Source: Azospirillum formosense (lineage in GTDB: Bacteria > Pseudomonadota > Alphaproteobacteria > Azospirillales > Azospirillaceae). Taken from it: DNA of 64,000 nt. The stretch covers positions 2,668,501 to 2,732,500 of the forward strand of contig NZ_CP159402.1 of NCBI RefSeq assembly GCF_040500525.1, read 5' to 3'. Under the pieces are notes generated by a model that searched no databases, was not told the DNA's origin, and worked only from the letters and a program-made list of their open reading frames with translations. Shown piece by piece: positions 9,003-19,955 of this stretch; positions within the stretch are counted from its first letter, which is position 1, and every line of letters starts with the position of its first letter. The translations under genes and the position numbers were made by a program.

Positions 9003-9545
9003 CTATGGCGTGTCGTGAAGCGTGTCGGGGGTGAGGTCTTTCACATAAAAATGGCCGGCCAGCCTTTTGCCGTCCACCAGCGCATAGAAGGGATGCGTGC
9101 CCCAGCGTTTGAAGCCGAGGTCCTCGTACAGCGCGATGGCCGCGCTCTGGGTCTCGCGCACGTCGAGGTTCAGCACGCGGAAACCGGACGCCCGCGCCTC
9201 CTCCTCCACCGCCACGGTCAGGCGGCGGGCCAGCCCGTGGCCGCGCGCCCAGGGGGCGACGAAGCTGGTGGTCAGGGTGGCGGCGTGGGCCTGCGCCTCG
9301 TTGTTGCGGGCTGGCTTGACGAGCTGGGCGGAGCCGGCGATGACGCCGTCCAGACGGCCGACGAAGAGGATGCGTTCCGGCACCACCAGAACGCCCTTCC
9401 AATAGCGCTCCATGATCTCGCGGGCGGGCGGGGCCACCCAGCCGAAGCCGCCGCCCGCCTTGATGGCGTCGTCGGCGGCGTCGCACAGGTCGTGCAGGTC
9501 GCCGGTCTTCAGCGTGTCGATGCGTTCGACCGTGACGTCGGTCAT
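9003..9545 (-). CDS. GNAT family N-acetyltransferase inside the his operon
   Basis: Acetyltransferase of the GNAT fold, 180 residues. Visible features are a beta4-like stretch [19 protein letters not shown] near 58-76, the acetyl-CoA pyrophosphate loop in [18 protein letters not shown] near 101-117 (a relaxed Q/RxxGxG/A), and the C-terminal [25 protein letters not shown] typical of the family. It sits 2 bp after hisH and 14 bp before hisA, so it is almost certainly in the his transcript. Its substrate is unknown. An extra reading frame between hisH and hisA has long been noted in A. brasilense. Confidence 0.88.
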   Translation of the reverse strand: MTDVTVERIDTLKTGDLHDLCDAADDAIKAGGGFGWVAPPAREIMERYWKGVLVVPERILFVGRLDGVIAGSAQLVKPARNNEAQAHAATLTTSFVAPWARGHGLARRLTVAVEEEARASGFRVLNLDVRETQSAAIALYEDLGFKRWGTHPFYALVDGKRLAGHFYVKDLTPDTLHDTP

Positions 9546-9547
9546 GG

Positions 9548-10192
9548 TCAGACCCGCCAGGTCAGGAAGTTGGCGACCAGGGCGAGGCCGGTCTCCTGGC
9601 TCTTTTCCGGATGGAACTGGGTGCCGACCAGATTGTCGCGCCCGACCACCGCGGCGAAGGGCCCGCCGTAATCGGCGCTGGCGATCACGTCTTCGGGCCG
9701 CTCCACGGCGAAGCGGTAGGAGTGGACGAAATAGGCGTGCGCGCGCTCCGGCAGGCCGGCCAGAACCGGGTGCTCCCGGCGCACGTCCAGCTCGTTCCAG
9801 CCCATGTGCGGAATCTTCAGGCTGGGGTCGGCGGGCTCCAGCTTCGCCACCTCGCCCTTGATCCAGCCCAGCCCCTCGGTGACGCCGTATTCGCGCCCGC
9901 GCTCCGCCATCAGCTGCATGCCGACGCAGATGCCCAGGAAGGGACGGCCCTTGCCGTGCACCACCTCCTCCAGCGCGTCGAGCATGCCGGGGACCTCCGA
10001 CAGGCCGCGCTTGCAGTCGGCGAAGGCGCCGACGCCCGGCAGGACGACGCGGTCGGCCTTGCGCACGGCGTCGGCGTCGGAGGTCACCAGGACCTGGAAG
10101 GAGGCGTGGGACTCCGCCGCCGCGCGCTCCAGAGCCTTGGCGGCGGAGCGCAGGTTGCCGGAGCCGTAATCGATCAGCGCAACGGTTTCCAT
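9548..10192 (-). CDS. hisH: Imidazole glycerol phosphate synthase subunit HisH (glutamine amidotransferase)
   Basis: Class I glutaminase subunit that supplies ammonia to HisF. The 214 residues begin [14 protein letters not shown]. The triad is visible: Cys89 in FLGICVGMQ, and His194 and Glu196 in FHPEKSQ. The ATG at 10192 is the conserved start; the open frame continues 63 codons upstream only as a hisB shadow. It lies 52 bp after hisB and directly before the GNAT gene. Confidence 0.97.
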   Translation of the reverse strand: METVALIDYGSGNLRSAAKALERAAAESHASFQVLVTSDADAVRKADRVVLPGVGAFADCKRGLSEVPGMLDALEEVVHGKGRPFLGICVGMQLMAERGREYGVTEGLGWIKGEVAKLEPADPSLKIPHMGWNELDVRREHPVLAGLPERAHAYFVHSYRFAVERPEDVIASADYGGPFAAVVGRDNLVGTQFHPEKSQETGLALVANFLTWRV

Positions 10193-10244
10193 GAAACGAG
10201 GACCTTGTGACAGAGCGCCGGCCTTGTCGGAGCCGCCGGTTTTT

Positions 10245-10868
10245 TTAGAGGGAGCCGCCCAGCGTCCCCTTGGTGGAGGGCACGGCGTCGCGCTTGCGCG
10301 GGTCGATTTCGATCCCGGCCCGCAGCGCGCGGGCAAGCGCCTTGTAGCAGCTTTCCACGATGTGGTGGTTGTTCTCGCCATAGAGGCATTCGACGTGCAG
10401 CGTCACGCCCGCGGCCATGGCGAAGGCCTGGAACCACTCGCGGAACAGCTCGGTGTCCATGTCGCCGATCTTGTCGCGGCTGAAGGACACCTTCCAGATC
10501 AGGTAGGGCCGGTTGGAGAAGTCGAGCGCGACGCGGGTCAGCGTCTCGTCCATCGGGACGTAGGCGTGGCCGTAGCGTTGGATGCCCTTGCGGTCGCCCA
10601 GCGCCTTCGCCACGGCCTGACCGATGGCGATGCCGCTGTCCTCGGTCGTGTGGTGGGCGTCGATGTGCAGATCGCCCTCCGCCGCCACCGACAGGTCCAT
10701 CAGGCTGTGGCGCGACAGCTGCTCCAGCATGTGGTCGAGGAAGCCGACGCCGGTCTTCACGTCATAGACGCCGGTGCCGTCCAGATTCACGGCGACCCGG
10801 ATCCGGGTTTCGGTGGTGTTCCGCTCGATCGAGGCGCGGCGGACGCCATTGGCAAGGCTCTGGTCCAT
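10245..10868 (-). CDS. hisB: Imidazoleglycerol-phosphate dehydratase HisB
   Basis: Mn-dependent dehydratase that makes imidazole acetol phosphate. The 207 residues match the monofunctional form, with no phosphatase domain. Metal sites are visible in FLDHM (43-47), HHTTED (72-77) and ENNHH (165-169). It is the first gene of the his run here; hisG, hisD, hisC and hisI are not in the window. The region upstream to 11004 is the likely operon promoter, but I see no leader peptide with a His run, so classical attenuation is not supported. Confidence 0.97.
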   Translation of the reverse strand: MDQSLANGVRRASIERNTTETRIRVAVNLDGTGVYDVKTGVGFLDHMLEQLSRHSLMDLSVAAEGDLHIDAHHTTEDSGIAIGQAVAKALGDRKGIQRYGHAYVPMDETLTRVALDFSNRPYLIWKVSFSRDKIGDMDTELFREWFQAFAMAAGVTLHVECLYGENNHHIVESCYKALARALRAGIEIDPRKRDAVPSTKGTLGGSL

Positions 10869-11004
10869 GAGTCCGGGTTTTATCAGGAAGCGCGCGGGCG
10901 CGCCAGAGGCGCAGCCTCCGAAAACGCCTATGACCGTCGGTCGCGATGCCGCATAATGCGTGTGTGTTCATCGTCGTGTGCACGCGCAACGCGCATAATG
11001 GGAT

Positions 11005-12603
11005 ATGCCACCGGACATGCCGACGCCCGGACGTCTTTTCCCGACCCTCGCCGCCCTGCTGGCGCTGGCCGCCTGCATGGGCGGGGAGCTGCCGCAGACC
11101 CGCAAATCGCCGCCCGTCGCCCGCGGGTCGACGGAGCCGGTGCGCTTCGACGGCCTGTCGCTCGGCTCGATGCGGCGAGGCATGGTGACGGGGCGTTACG
11201 TCTGGGCGCTGGAATGCTGGCCGCCCTATGAGGACGTCTATTGGACCAGCGGGCGCAGCCTGCACGAGAACTCCACCTTCCAGGAGCGCTTCGCCGAGGT
11301 TCTGGCCGACGCCGGCTACGACGTGGCGGGTGTGCAGGGCAGCGACTACGAGGCGGAGTTCGACCGCAAGCGCGCCCGCTTCATCCTGCGCGGCGACCTG
11401 CGGGCGGTGAACAGCGACCTGTGCCGCCGCCGGAGCTGGCTGACCGGCCGCAGCGAGGGGGTATCGGGCGTCGGCAGCCTGCGGGTCGACTGGGCGGTCT
11501 ACGACGCCGTGACGGGCCGGCTCGTCCACCGCGTCACCACCACGGGGGTGGCCCGCAAGGACAGCGGCGTGCCGCAGGGCGACGTTCTGCTGATCGAGGA
11601 GGCCTTCGGCACGGCGGTGGAGGCGCTGGGCGCCGACCCCGGCTTCCGCGCCGCGGTGTCGCGGGGCGGGGCGGTAGTGTCAAGTGGCCCCGCCATAGTG
11701 TCAAGTGGCCGGGGAGGAGCGTCAACCGTTCCCCCGAGAGCGTCAAGTGGGGCCCCGCTAGTGTCAAGTGGGGCGGCAGGAGTGTCAAGTGCCGCCCCGG
11801 ATGTGTCAACCGGGCCGGCTGTGGCGTCAACCGCGGCGGTCGAAACCGCAACGGTCGAAACCGCAACGGTCGATCCCGGCGGCGCCTCCGGCGGGCCGGC
11901 GCCTGTCCTGGAGGACACCCGCCCCCCGACCCTGATTCTGCGCATCACCGACCCGCTCCGGGGCTACGCCGACGATCCCGCCGCCCGCGTGTCCGCCGCC
12001 ACGGTCCGTGTCGGACCCGAAGAGCGCAAGGGCCGGGGGATCGTGCTGGGGGAGCTGGACGGCCAGTCCCTCGTGCTGACGCTGGACGCCGGGATGGACG
12101 CGACCGTCACGGTCGCGCCGTCCCGCGCGGTGTCGCTGGACGGCATGGTGATGGCGCGGGACCGCCCCGGCGGGATCGCCCTGGTCCGCGTGCCGGCCCG
12201 GCTGCGCGCGGCGCCGCTGCGTCTGGACGCCCCGGCGGTCAGCGAGCCGGTGACGGCGGTCCTGGAGCGGGGCGACGACACGGCATCCGGCCTCCTGGCG
12301 GCCCGGCGCGCCGATCCGCAGGCGCCGCCGGGGGTGGAGGCGACTCTGCTCCAGGCCGATCTGACCGGGCCGGAGCCGGCGCCGGGCGACCCGCTGGTGG
12401 ACGATGCGGGCAACCTGCTGGGCGTCGCCCGTCCGGGTCCGCCGCCCGGTGGCGCGCACGGCCTGTCCGCCTTCGTTCCGGTGACGGAGGCGCTGGCCCG
12501 CCTGGGGGTGGAGGTGACGCAGGCCGCTCCCCGGTCAATTCCGTCCCGCGGGACAGCGCCCCGTGACGCCAGACTTGACGGGACCCGCCGTCCCCCCACA
12601 TAG
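11005..12603 (+). CDS. Putative lipoprotein with heptad-repeat linker and degenerate trypsin-like C-terminal domain
   Basis: Not recognised as a named family. A lipoprotein signal ends at LAAC (Cys24 from the first ATG; ATG 11017 is an alternative start). Residues about 45-210 form a compact domain with CWPPYEDVYW and SLRVDWAVYDAVTGRLVHRV. Residues 225-280 are eight 7-residue units of the type (V/A)SSGxxx, encoded by a 21-bp tandem repeat, followed by ETATVETATV. The C-terminal half (about 305-510) resembles a trypsin-like fold, with RGIVLGELDGQSLVLTLD and GDPLVDDAGNLLGVARP near 460, but no catalytic His or GxSGG is seen. It is monocistronic and 84 bp upstream of hslV. Confidence 0.75.
   Translation: MPPDMPTPGRLFPTLAALLALAACMGGELPQTRKSPPVARGSTEPVRFDGLSLGSMRRGMVTGRYVWALECWPPYEDVYWTSGRSLHENSTFQERFAEVLADAGYDVAGVQGSDYEAEFDRKRARFILRGDLRAVNSDLCRRRSWLTGRSEGVSGVGSLRVDWAVYDAVTGRLVHRVTTTGVARKDSGVPQGDVLLIEEAFGTAVEALGADPGFRAAVSRGGAVVSSGPAIVSSGRGGASTVPPRASSGAPLVSSGAAGVSSAAPDVSTGPAVASTAAVETATVETATVDPGGASGGPAPVLEDTRPPTLILRITDPLRGYADDPAARVSAATVRVGPEERKGRGIVLGELDGQSLVLTLDAGMDATVTVAPSRAVSLDGMVMARDRPGGIALVRVPARLRAAPLRLDAPAVSEPVTAVLERGDDTASGLLAARRADPQAPPGVEATLLQADLTGPEPAPGDPLVDDAGNLLGVARPGPPPGGAHGLSAFVPVTEALARLGVEVTQAAPRSIPSRGTAPRDARLDGTRRPPT
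11677..11844 (+). repeat. In-frame 21-bp tandem repeat, eight copies
   Basis: The core G(T/C)GTCAA(G/C) recurs at 11677, 11698, 11719, 11740, 11761, 11782, 11803 and 11824, exactly 21 bases apart, most copies continuing GTGG. It encodes eight heptads inside the lipoprotein gene. A shorter pair, GGTCGAAACCGCAAC twice, follows at about 11839-11868. The constant period suggests slippage or unequal exchange, so copy number may vary between strains. Confidence 0.9.
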
Positions 12604-12687
12604 ACCCGTGTTCCGATGTGCCTATGTCGGCCGGCGTCGCGCCGGGTCGTTCGGGCACGGGCGCCTCTTCCTTAGACCACGGTCCCG

Positions 12688-13236
12688 ATGACTTCCCACG
12701 ATCCCATCCAGTGGCACGGCACCACCATCCTCTCGGTCCGCAAGAACGGGCAGGTGGTCATTGCCGGCGACGGCCAGGTGTCCGTCGGCCAGACGGTCAT
12801 GAAATCGAACGCCCGCAAGGTGCGCTGGCTCGCCGGCGGCACGGTGATGGGCGGCTTTGCCGGCGCCACCGCCGACGCGCTGACCCTGTTCGAGCGGCTG
12901 GAGACCAAGCTGGAGAAGCACCCCGGCCAGCTCCTGCGCGCCTGCGTGGAGATGGCCAAGGACTGGCGCACCGACCGCTACCTGCGCCGGCTGGAGGCCA
13001 TGATGGCCGTGGCCGACCGCAACGTCAGCCTGATCCTGACCGGCAACGGCGACGTGCTGGAGCCGGAGGACGGGCTGATCGGCATCGGCTCCGGCGGCGC
13101 CTACGCCCTGTCGGCGGCGCGCGCGCTGGTCGACGTCGATGGTCTGGACGCGGAGGCCGTGGCCCGCAAGGCGATGAAGATCGCCGCCGGCATCTGCGTC
13201 TACACCAACGAGAACGTCACGCTTGAAAAGCTCTAA
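12688..13236 (+). CDS. hslV: ATP-dependent protease subunit HslV
   Basis: Proteasome-like peptidase of the HslVU (ClpQY) complex. The 182 residues start [17 protein letters not shown]; processing before the TT pair exposes the catalytic N-terminal Thr. The conserved [30 protein letters not shown] and [16 protein letters not shown] segments are all present. It lies 22 bp upstream of hslU, with which it forms the usual two-gene heat-shock operon. Confidence 0.97.
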   Translation: MTSHDPIQWHGTTILSVRKNGQVVIAGDGQVSVGQTVMKSNARKVRWLAGGTVMGGFAGATADALTLFERLETKLEKHPGQLLRACVEMAKDWRTDRYLRRLEAMMAVADRNVSLILTGNGDVLEPEDGLIGIGSGGAYALSAARALVDVDGLDAEAVARKAMKIAAGICVYTNENVTLEKL

Positions 13237-13258
13237 CCCTCAGACCGGGTCCCACGCC

Positions 13259-14596
13259 ATGTCCGCCCCCAGCATCGCCGCCGCCACCGCCGCTTTCAGC
13301 CCGCGCGAGATCGTCTCCGAACTCGACCGCTACATCGTCGGCCAGCACGAGGCCAAGCGCGCGGTCGCCATCGCGCTGCGCAACCGCTGGCGCCGCCAGC
13401 AGCTCCCCGAGGGGCTGCGCGAGGAGGTTCTGCCCAAGAACATCCTGATGATCGGCCCGACCGGCGTCGGCAAGACGGAGATCGCCCGCCGTCTGGCGAA
13501 GCTGGCCCAGGCGCCCTTCCTGAAGGTCGAGGCGACCAAGTTCACCGAGGTCGGCTATGTCGGCCGCGATGTCGAGCAGATCGTCCGCGATCTGGTCGAG
13601 GCCGCCATCGGCCTGACCAAGGAGCGGCTGCGCAAGGAGGTCGCCGCCAAGGCCGAGCTGCGCGCCGAGGAGCGCGTGGTCGACGCCCTGTGCGGCGAGA
13701 ACGCCAGCCCGGAGACGCGGCAGAAGTTCCGCAAGATGCTGCGCGAAGGCACGCTGAACGACCGCGAGATCGAGATCCAGGTGGCCGACACCGCCGGCGG
13801 CCTGCCGACCTTCGACATCCCCGGCATGCCGGGCGCCCAGATGGGCATGCTGAACCTGAACGACATCTTCGGCAAGGCGATGGGCGGGCGCACCAAGTCC
13901 CGGCGCATGACCGTCGCCGAGAGCTACACCGTTCTGATGGCGGAAGAGTCGGACAAGCTGCTGGACCAGGAAAAGGTCGTTTCGGAAGCGATCCAGGCGG
14001 TCGAGCAGAACGGCATCGTCTTCCTCGACGAGATCGACAAGATCTCCGCGCGCTCCGACTACAAGGGCGGCGCCGACGTCAGCCGCGAGGGCGTGCAGCG
14101 CGACCTGCTGCCGCTGATCGAGGGCACGACCGTCAGCACCAAGCATGGCGCGGTCAAGACCGACCACATCCTGTTCATCGCGTCGGGCGCCTTCCACCTG
14201 TCCAAGCCGTCGGACCTGCTGCCGGAGCTGCAGGGCCGCCTGCCGATCCGCGTCGAGCTGAAGGCGCTGGAGCGGGAGGATTTCCGCCGCATCCTGACCG
14301 AGCCGGAAGCCAGCCTGATCAAGCAGTACAAGGCGCTGCTGAAGACCGAGGAGGTCGATCTCGTCTTCACCGACGACGCCATCGACGAGCTGGCCCGCCT
14401 CGCCACCGAGATCAACGCGACGGTGGAGAACATCGGGGCGCGGCGCCTGCACACCGTGCTGGAGCGGCTGCTGGAGGACATCAGCTTCACCGCCAGCGAC
14501 AAGGCCGGCCAGACCGTCACCATCGACGCGGAGACCGTCCGTGCCCAGGTGGGCGGCCTCGCCAAGAACGCCGACCTGTCCAAGTTCATTCTGTAA
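13259..14596 (+). CDS. hslU: ATP-dependent protease ATPase subunit HslU
   Basis: AAA+ unfoldase that feeds HslV. It opens with [16 protein letters not shown] and has Walker [10 protein letters not shown] near 75, the pore loop GYVGRD near 103, the inserted I-domain (about 120-240), Walker [10 protein letters not shown] near 260, and the C-terminal FIL tail that docks into HslV. The 445 residues are standard. I chose ATG 13259 (MSAPS); the open frame also has a TTG at 13223 overlapping hslV. The 22-bp gap to hslV indicates one operon. A terminator hairpin follows at 14607. Confidence 0.97.
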   Translation: MSAPSIAAATAAFSPREIVSELDRYIVGQHEAKRAVAIALRNRWRRQQLPEGLREEVLPKNILMIGPTGVGKTEIARRLAKLAQAPFLKVEATKFTEVGYVGRDVEQIVRDLVEAAIGLTKERLRKEVAAKAELRAEERVVDALCGENASPETRQKFRKMLREGTLNDREIEIQVADTAGGLPTFDIPGMPGAQMGMLNLNDIFGKAMGGRTKSRRMTVAESYTVLMAEESDKLLDQEKVVSEAIQAVEQNGIVFLDEIDKISARSDYKGGADVSREGVQRDLLPLIEGTTVSTKHGAVKTDHILFIASGAFHLSKPSDLLPELQGRLPIRVELKALEREDFRRILTEPEASLIKQYKALLKTEEVDLVFTDDAIDELARLATEINATVENIGARRLHTVLERLLEDISFTASDKAGQTVTIDAETVRAQVGGLAKNADLSKFIL

Positions 14597-14606
14597 ACCG
14601 CCATAC

Positions 14607-14640
14607 GGCGTCGCGGGGTGGTCCGCCCCGCGGCGCCTTT
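14607..14640 (+). terminator. Terminator after hslVU
   Basis: A 12-bp stem (14607-14618 with 14626-14637, one G-T pair), a 7-base loop and a short CTTTCCT tail follow 10 bases after the hslU stop. Confidence 0.75.
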
Positions 14641-16361
14641 CCTCAGCCGCCTTGATCGGCGGCCCGGCCTGCCTTAGGATGGCCGGCATCCCACCACGGC
14701 AGGATGCGCAGACCAATGGATTTCAACCCGACCGCAACGTCCGTTCGTTTCGTCTTCGGGGAAATCCGCGTCCATGCCTGCTTCCACCACGCCGCCCGCC
14801 ATCGCGCTGGCGAACCTCTCCTGGTCCACGCCTGACGGGCGTACCGTCCTATCCGACATCAGCCTGGGGTTCGGTCTTGAACGGACCGGGCTCGTCGGAC
14901 GCAACGGCACCGGGAAATCGACCCTTCTCAAGCTGATGACGGGCGCGCTGCGCCCGCAATCCGGGACGGTGTCCGTCCGCGGCAGCCTGGGAATCCTGAA
15001 TCAAGGCCTGTCGGTGAAGCCGGACGACACGGTCGCCGGGCTGTTCGGCGCGACGGCCATGCTGGAGCTGCTGCGCCGCGCCGAGCGGGGTGACGCCGAC
15101 GCCGACGCGCTGGCCGAGGTGGATTGGACGCTGGAAGGGCGCATCCGCTCCGCGCTCGGCCGGGTGGGCCTGGAGGCGGAGCCCGAGACGCCGCTGACGC
15201 GCCTGTCCGGCGGGCAGCGCACGCGCGCCGCCCTGGCCGCGGCGATCTTTCCGGAGCCCGACGTCCTGCTGCTGGACGAGCCGACCAACGATCTCGACCG
15301 CGAGGGGCGGGAGGCGGTCGTCGGGCTGCTGGCCTCCTGGCGGTCCGCGGCGGTGGTGGTCAGCCACGACCGCGACCTGCTCGACCGCATGGACGCCATC
15401 GTCGAACTGACCTCCCTCGGCGCCACCCGCTATGGCGGGAACTGGAGCCATTACCGCGCCGTCCGGGCGCTGGCCCTCGACGCTGCCCGCCACGATCTGG
15501 CGGACGCCGAGAAACGCGTGGCAGAGGCGGCCCGGACGGCGCAGGCCACCGCCGAACGGAAGGCGCGCAAGGACCGGGCGGGGCAGCGGAAGGCGGCGAA
15601 GGGCGATTTGCCGCGCATCCTGCTCGGCGGCCGGAAGGAGCGCAGCGAGGCCACCGGCGGCGACAACGCCCGCCGCGCCGCCCAGCAGAAGGCCGACGCG
15701 CTCGACGCCGTGGCCGGTGCCCGTGCGCGCATCGAGGTCCTTCAACCGCTGTCGGTCGTTCTGCCGCCCACCGGCCTCCCGCCCGGCCGGGCCGTGCTGA
15801 CGCTCGACGGCGTCACCGGCGGCCATGACCCGGGAAGCCCGGTCGTCCGCGACCTGTCCTTCACCATCACCGGGCCGGAGCGCGTCGCCGTCACCGGACC
15901 CAACGGGTCGGGCAAGACGACCCTGCTCGGGCTCGTCGCCGGCCATCGCGCCCCCTGGTCCGGGACGGTGCGCGTCGTTGCCGGCGCGGTCATGCTCGAC
16001 CAGCGGGTGAGCCTTCTCGATCCGTCGGAAACGATCCTGGACAATTTCCGGCGCCTCAACCCGCAGGAAGGGGAGAACGCCTGCCGGGCGTCGCTGGCCC
16101 GCTTCATGTTCCGCGCCGACGCGGCGCTGCAGCGCGTGTCGACCCTCAGCGGCGGCCAGACGTTGCGCGCCGGCCTCGCCTGCGTCCTCGGCGGTGCCGT
16201 CCCGCCGCCCCTGCTGATCCTGGACGAGCCGACCAACCATCTGGACATCGACTCCATCGAGGCCGTGGAAGCCGGGCTGCGCGCCTATGACGGGGCGCTG
16301 CTGGTGGTCAGCCACGACGAGGCCTTCCTCGACGCCATCGGCATCACGCGCCGGCTGGACC

Positions 16362-17903
<1,542 letters not shown>

Positions 17904-18145
17904 ACGATAATCCCGTCTGGTCAAGCCTGGCTTCGGGGCAACCCGGACCGGATGGTAAGGGATTCGGCGCGGCGAAAGCGAACGCGAAACGTCCGGTTGC
18001 CTCGGCCGAAGGTGCGACCGATTAACCCACAAGGCAAATCAGGACGTTGCGCCGTTCCCGCGGGCCGTTCCAAAGCGAACGGGCATTCGCTTTGGTTTCA
18101 CATCGCCCCTCGGCCGTCGCGGTCCGAAGCGGATTGCACCCCGCT

Positions 18146-18550
18146 TCAGCGCCGCCGGGGAGCCGCCCGTCGCCGCACCGCCGCACCGCCGCGGGCCGGT
18201 GCCTCGTCCAGCAGCAGCAGCAGCCGGTCCAGCGTGCCGTCGTCCAGGTCGTGGATGCGCTCGGCCAGCCGGTTCGCCAGCTCGGTCGCCTTCGGGTTGA
18301 GTCCGGCGGTGTCCACCGTCACGCGCGGGTGCGACAGGTCGGCCAGCCGTTCCAGCTCCTCCGCCTCGTCCCAGATGATGCCGAAATAGGCGCAGATCTG
18401 CCGGACGAGCTGGGCGGAGGGCTGGCCGCGCTTGCCGTGCTCCAGCGCCGACAGATAGGCCGAGGAGATGTGCAGGTCGGCGGCCATCTGCTTGAGCGTC
18501 ACGCTCTTGCCCTCGCGCAGCGCGCGGACCCGTTCGCCGAAGGGTGTCAT
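18146..18550 (-). CDS. XRE-type helix-turn-helix transcriptional regulator
   Basis: Small DNA-binding protein, 134 residues. The Cro/C1-type HTH spans about 4-62: RVRALREGKSVTLKQMAADLHISSAYLSALEHGKRG is a textbook helix-turn-helix. The middle part (WDEAEELERLADLSHPRVTVDT) is a conserved extension seen in alphaproteobacterial homologues, and the tail is Arg/Ala-rich. It lies 12 bp downstream of the Smr gene on the same strand and is probably co-transcribed with it. Its targets are unknown. Confidence 0.88.
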   Translation of the reverse strand: MTPFGERVRALREGKSVTLKQMAADLHISSAYLSALEHGKRGQPSAQLVRQICAYFGIIWDEAEELERLADLSHPRVTVDTAGLNPKATELANRLAERIHDLDDGTLDRLLLLLDEAPARGGAAVRRRAAPRRR

Positions 18551-18562
18551 CGCGGCCCCGTC

Positions 18563-19144
18563 CTACCGGTGCCCGCCCGGGTGATGATCGCGCCGCCGCT
18601 TCACGAGGACGTACAGCGCCCCCTCGCCGCCGTGCCGGGGCTGCGCCGGGCGCACCGCCAGCACCATCGGGCGCAGGGCGGCGTCGGCCAGCCAGCGCGG
18701 CACCGACTGGCGCAGCACGCCGGCCCCGCCGGTGTAGGTGCCCTTGCCGGTGATGACCAGCACGCAGCGCCGCCCCTCGTGCCAAGCGCGGTGGACGAAG
18801 CCGGACAGGGCGCCGTGGGCCTGGGCCTGGCTCATTCCGTGCAGATCGATGCGGCCGTCGATCTCCATCTCGCCGCGCGCGAAGCGGTCGGCGGTGCGTC
18901 GGTCGATGTTGTCGAGGTTGCCGACCTTCAGCGGCGGTTGCGACGGGCGTCCGCCCTTCGGCACGCCGCCGCGCGGCGGCAGGGTGGGGGGCGGGGAGGC
19001 GGTGGTGGCGACCGGTTCCGGCTCGCCCGTGGGGGCGGGAGGATCGGGGTCCTCGATGGTCCGGCCCGGCATCGGCTCCGCGTCGCGCATGGCGATCCGC
19101 CACAGCCGCCGCTCCTCGGTGGAGACCGAGCGGCGGCGGTTCAT
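18563..19144 (-). CDS. Smr/MutS2-type domain protein
   Basis: 193 residues. The first about 90 are Pro/Arg-rich and probably disordered; the Smr domain spans about 95-190 with the LDLHG-type motif IDLHGMSQAQAH near 98, ITGKG near 130 and the C-terminal HGGEGALYVLVKRR. Smr domains are nucleases or RNA/DNA-binding modules. It is the stand-alone form, as in the E. coli YdaL/SmrB class. It is the first gene of a two-gene unit with the XRE regulator. Confidence 0.9.
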   Translation of the reverse strand: MNRRRSVSTEERRLWRIAMRDAEPMPGRTIEDPDPPAPTGEPEPVATTASPPPTLPPRGGVPKGGRPSQPPLKVGNLDNIDRRTADRFARGEMEIDGRIDLHGMSQAQAHGALSGFVHRAWHEGRRCVLVITGKGTYTGGAGVLRQSVPRWLADAALRPMVLAVRPAQPRHGGEGALYVLVKRRRDHHPGGHR

Positions 19145-19266
19145 GACGGGGACCTCGGCGCGGCCCGTCCGGGCGCGCGGGTCGAAGGGCGGAGACGATC
19201 AGACACGGTTGAACACGGGTTCCGGCACGGACAACGCTCCGATAAACCCTTGAACACTCAGCCGTG

Positions 19267-19953
19267 TCAATCCTCCACCAGAAGAATGTGAAGGCGCCGC
19301 GGCCCGTGGGCGCCCAGCTCGATCCGCATCTCGATGTCGCCGGTGCGCGACGGCCCGGTGATGAAGTTGACGGTGCGGGGCAGGGCGCCTTTTCCGCCAT
19401 CCTCGCCCCCGGCGGCGCGCAGCCGGTCCCAGGCGTCCTCCATGGTGCCGACGATCTGGCCGCGCCGCAGCACGACGATGTGGGTGTCGGGCAGGAAGTT
19501 CAGCGTGGTCGGCCGTTCCGCTCCCGAAAGGAGCATCAGCGTCCCGGTCTCCGCCACCCCGGCGAAGGCGCCGGTCAGCGACGCGCCGTCGCTGTCGCGG
19601 GCGCGGCCCCTGGTCACGGTCAGGGTCCGGCGCTGGTCCCAGGGGATGGAATCCAGGGCGGCGTCCGGAGCGACGCGCAGCTCGGCGGGCAGGTTCAGCC
19701 CGGCCAGATAGTCGGCCACCGCCCCCGGCACCTCGGCCATTCCGCCCAGAAGTTCGACGGTCGCCGAGACCTCCGTCGCCATGGCGGCGAACAGCTCGAC
19801 CTGCTCGTCGTGGGGGCGCTGGGCGCGGGCCGGGATCAGGTTGCGCGGGTGGGTGGCGAGCCTCCGGCGCGCCTCCTCGGACCCCTCGGCGGAGTTCAGC
19901 GCCTTACGGATGCCGCCCAGGATCTGGGCGCGGGCGGAACCGGTGTCGGCCAT
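19267..19953 (-). CDS. lutC: Lactate utilisation protein C (LUD domain)
   Basis: Third subunit of the LutABC/LldEFG L-lactate oxidation complex. The 228 residues show the LUD fold: SLTGAFAGVAETGTLML near 130, DTHIVVLRRGQIVGTMEDAW near 160 and the signature FITGPSRTGDIEMRIELGAHGPR near the C-terminus. ATG 19953 (MADTG) is 2 bp after the lutB stop; longer frames are shadows of lutB. There are no cysteine clusters, as expected. Confidence 0.93.
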   Translation of the reverse strand: MADTGSARAQILGGIRKALNSAEGSEEARRRLATHPRNLIPARAQRPHDEQVELFAAMATEVSATVELLGGMAEVPGAVADYLAGLNLPAELRVAPDAALDSIPWDQRRTLTVTRGRARDSDGASLTGAFAGVAETGTLMLLSGAERPTTLNFLPDTHIVVLRRGQIVGTMEDAWDRLRAAGGEDGGKGALPRTVNFITGPSRTGDIEMRIELGAHGPRRLHILLVED

Positions 19954-19955
19954 AG

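Noticed and set aside
10951..11000. GCATAATG direct repeat upstream of hisB as an operator
   Set aside because: Only two 8-base copies 42 bases apart; too little to support a site.
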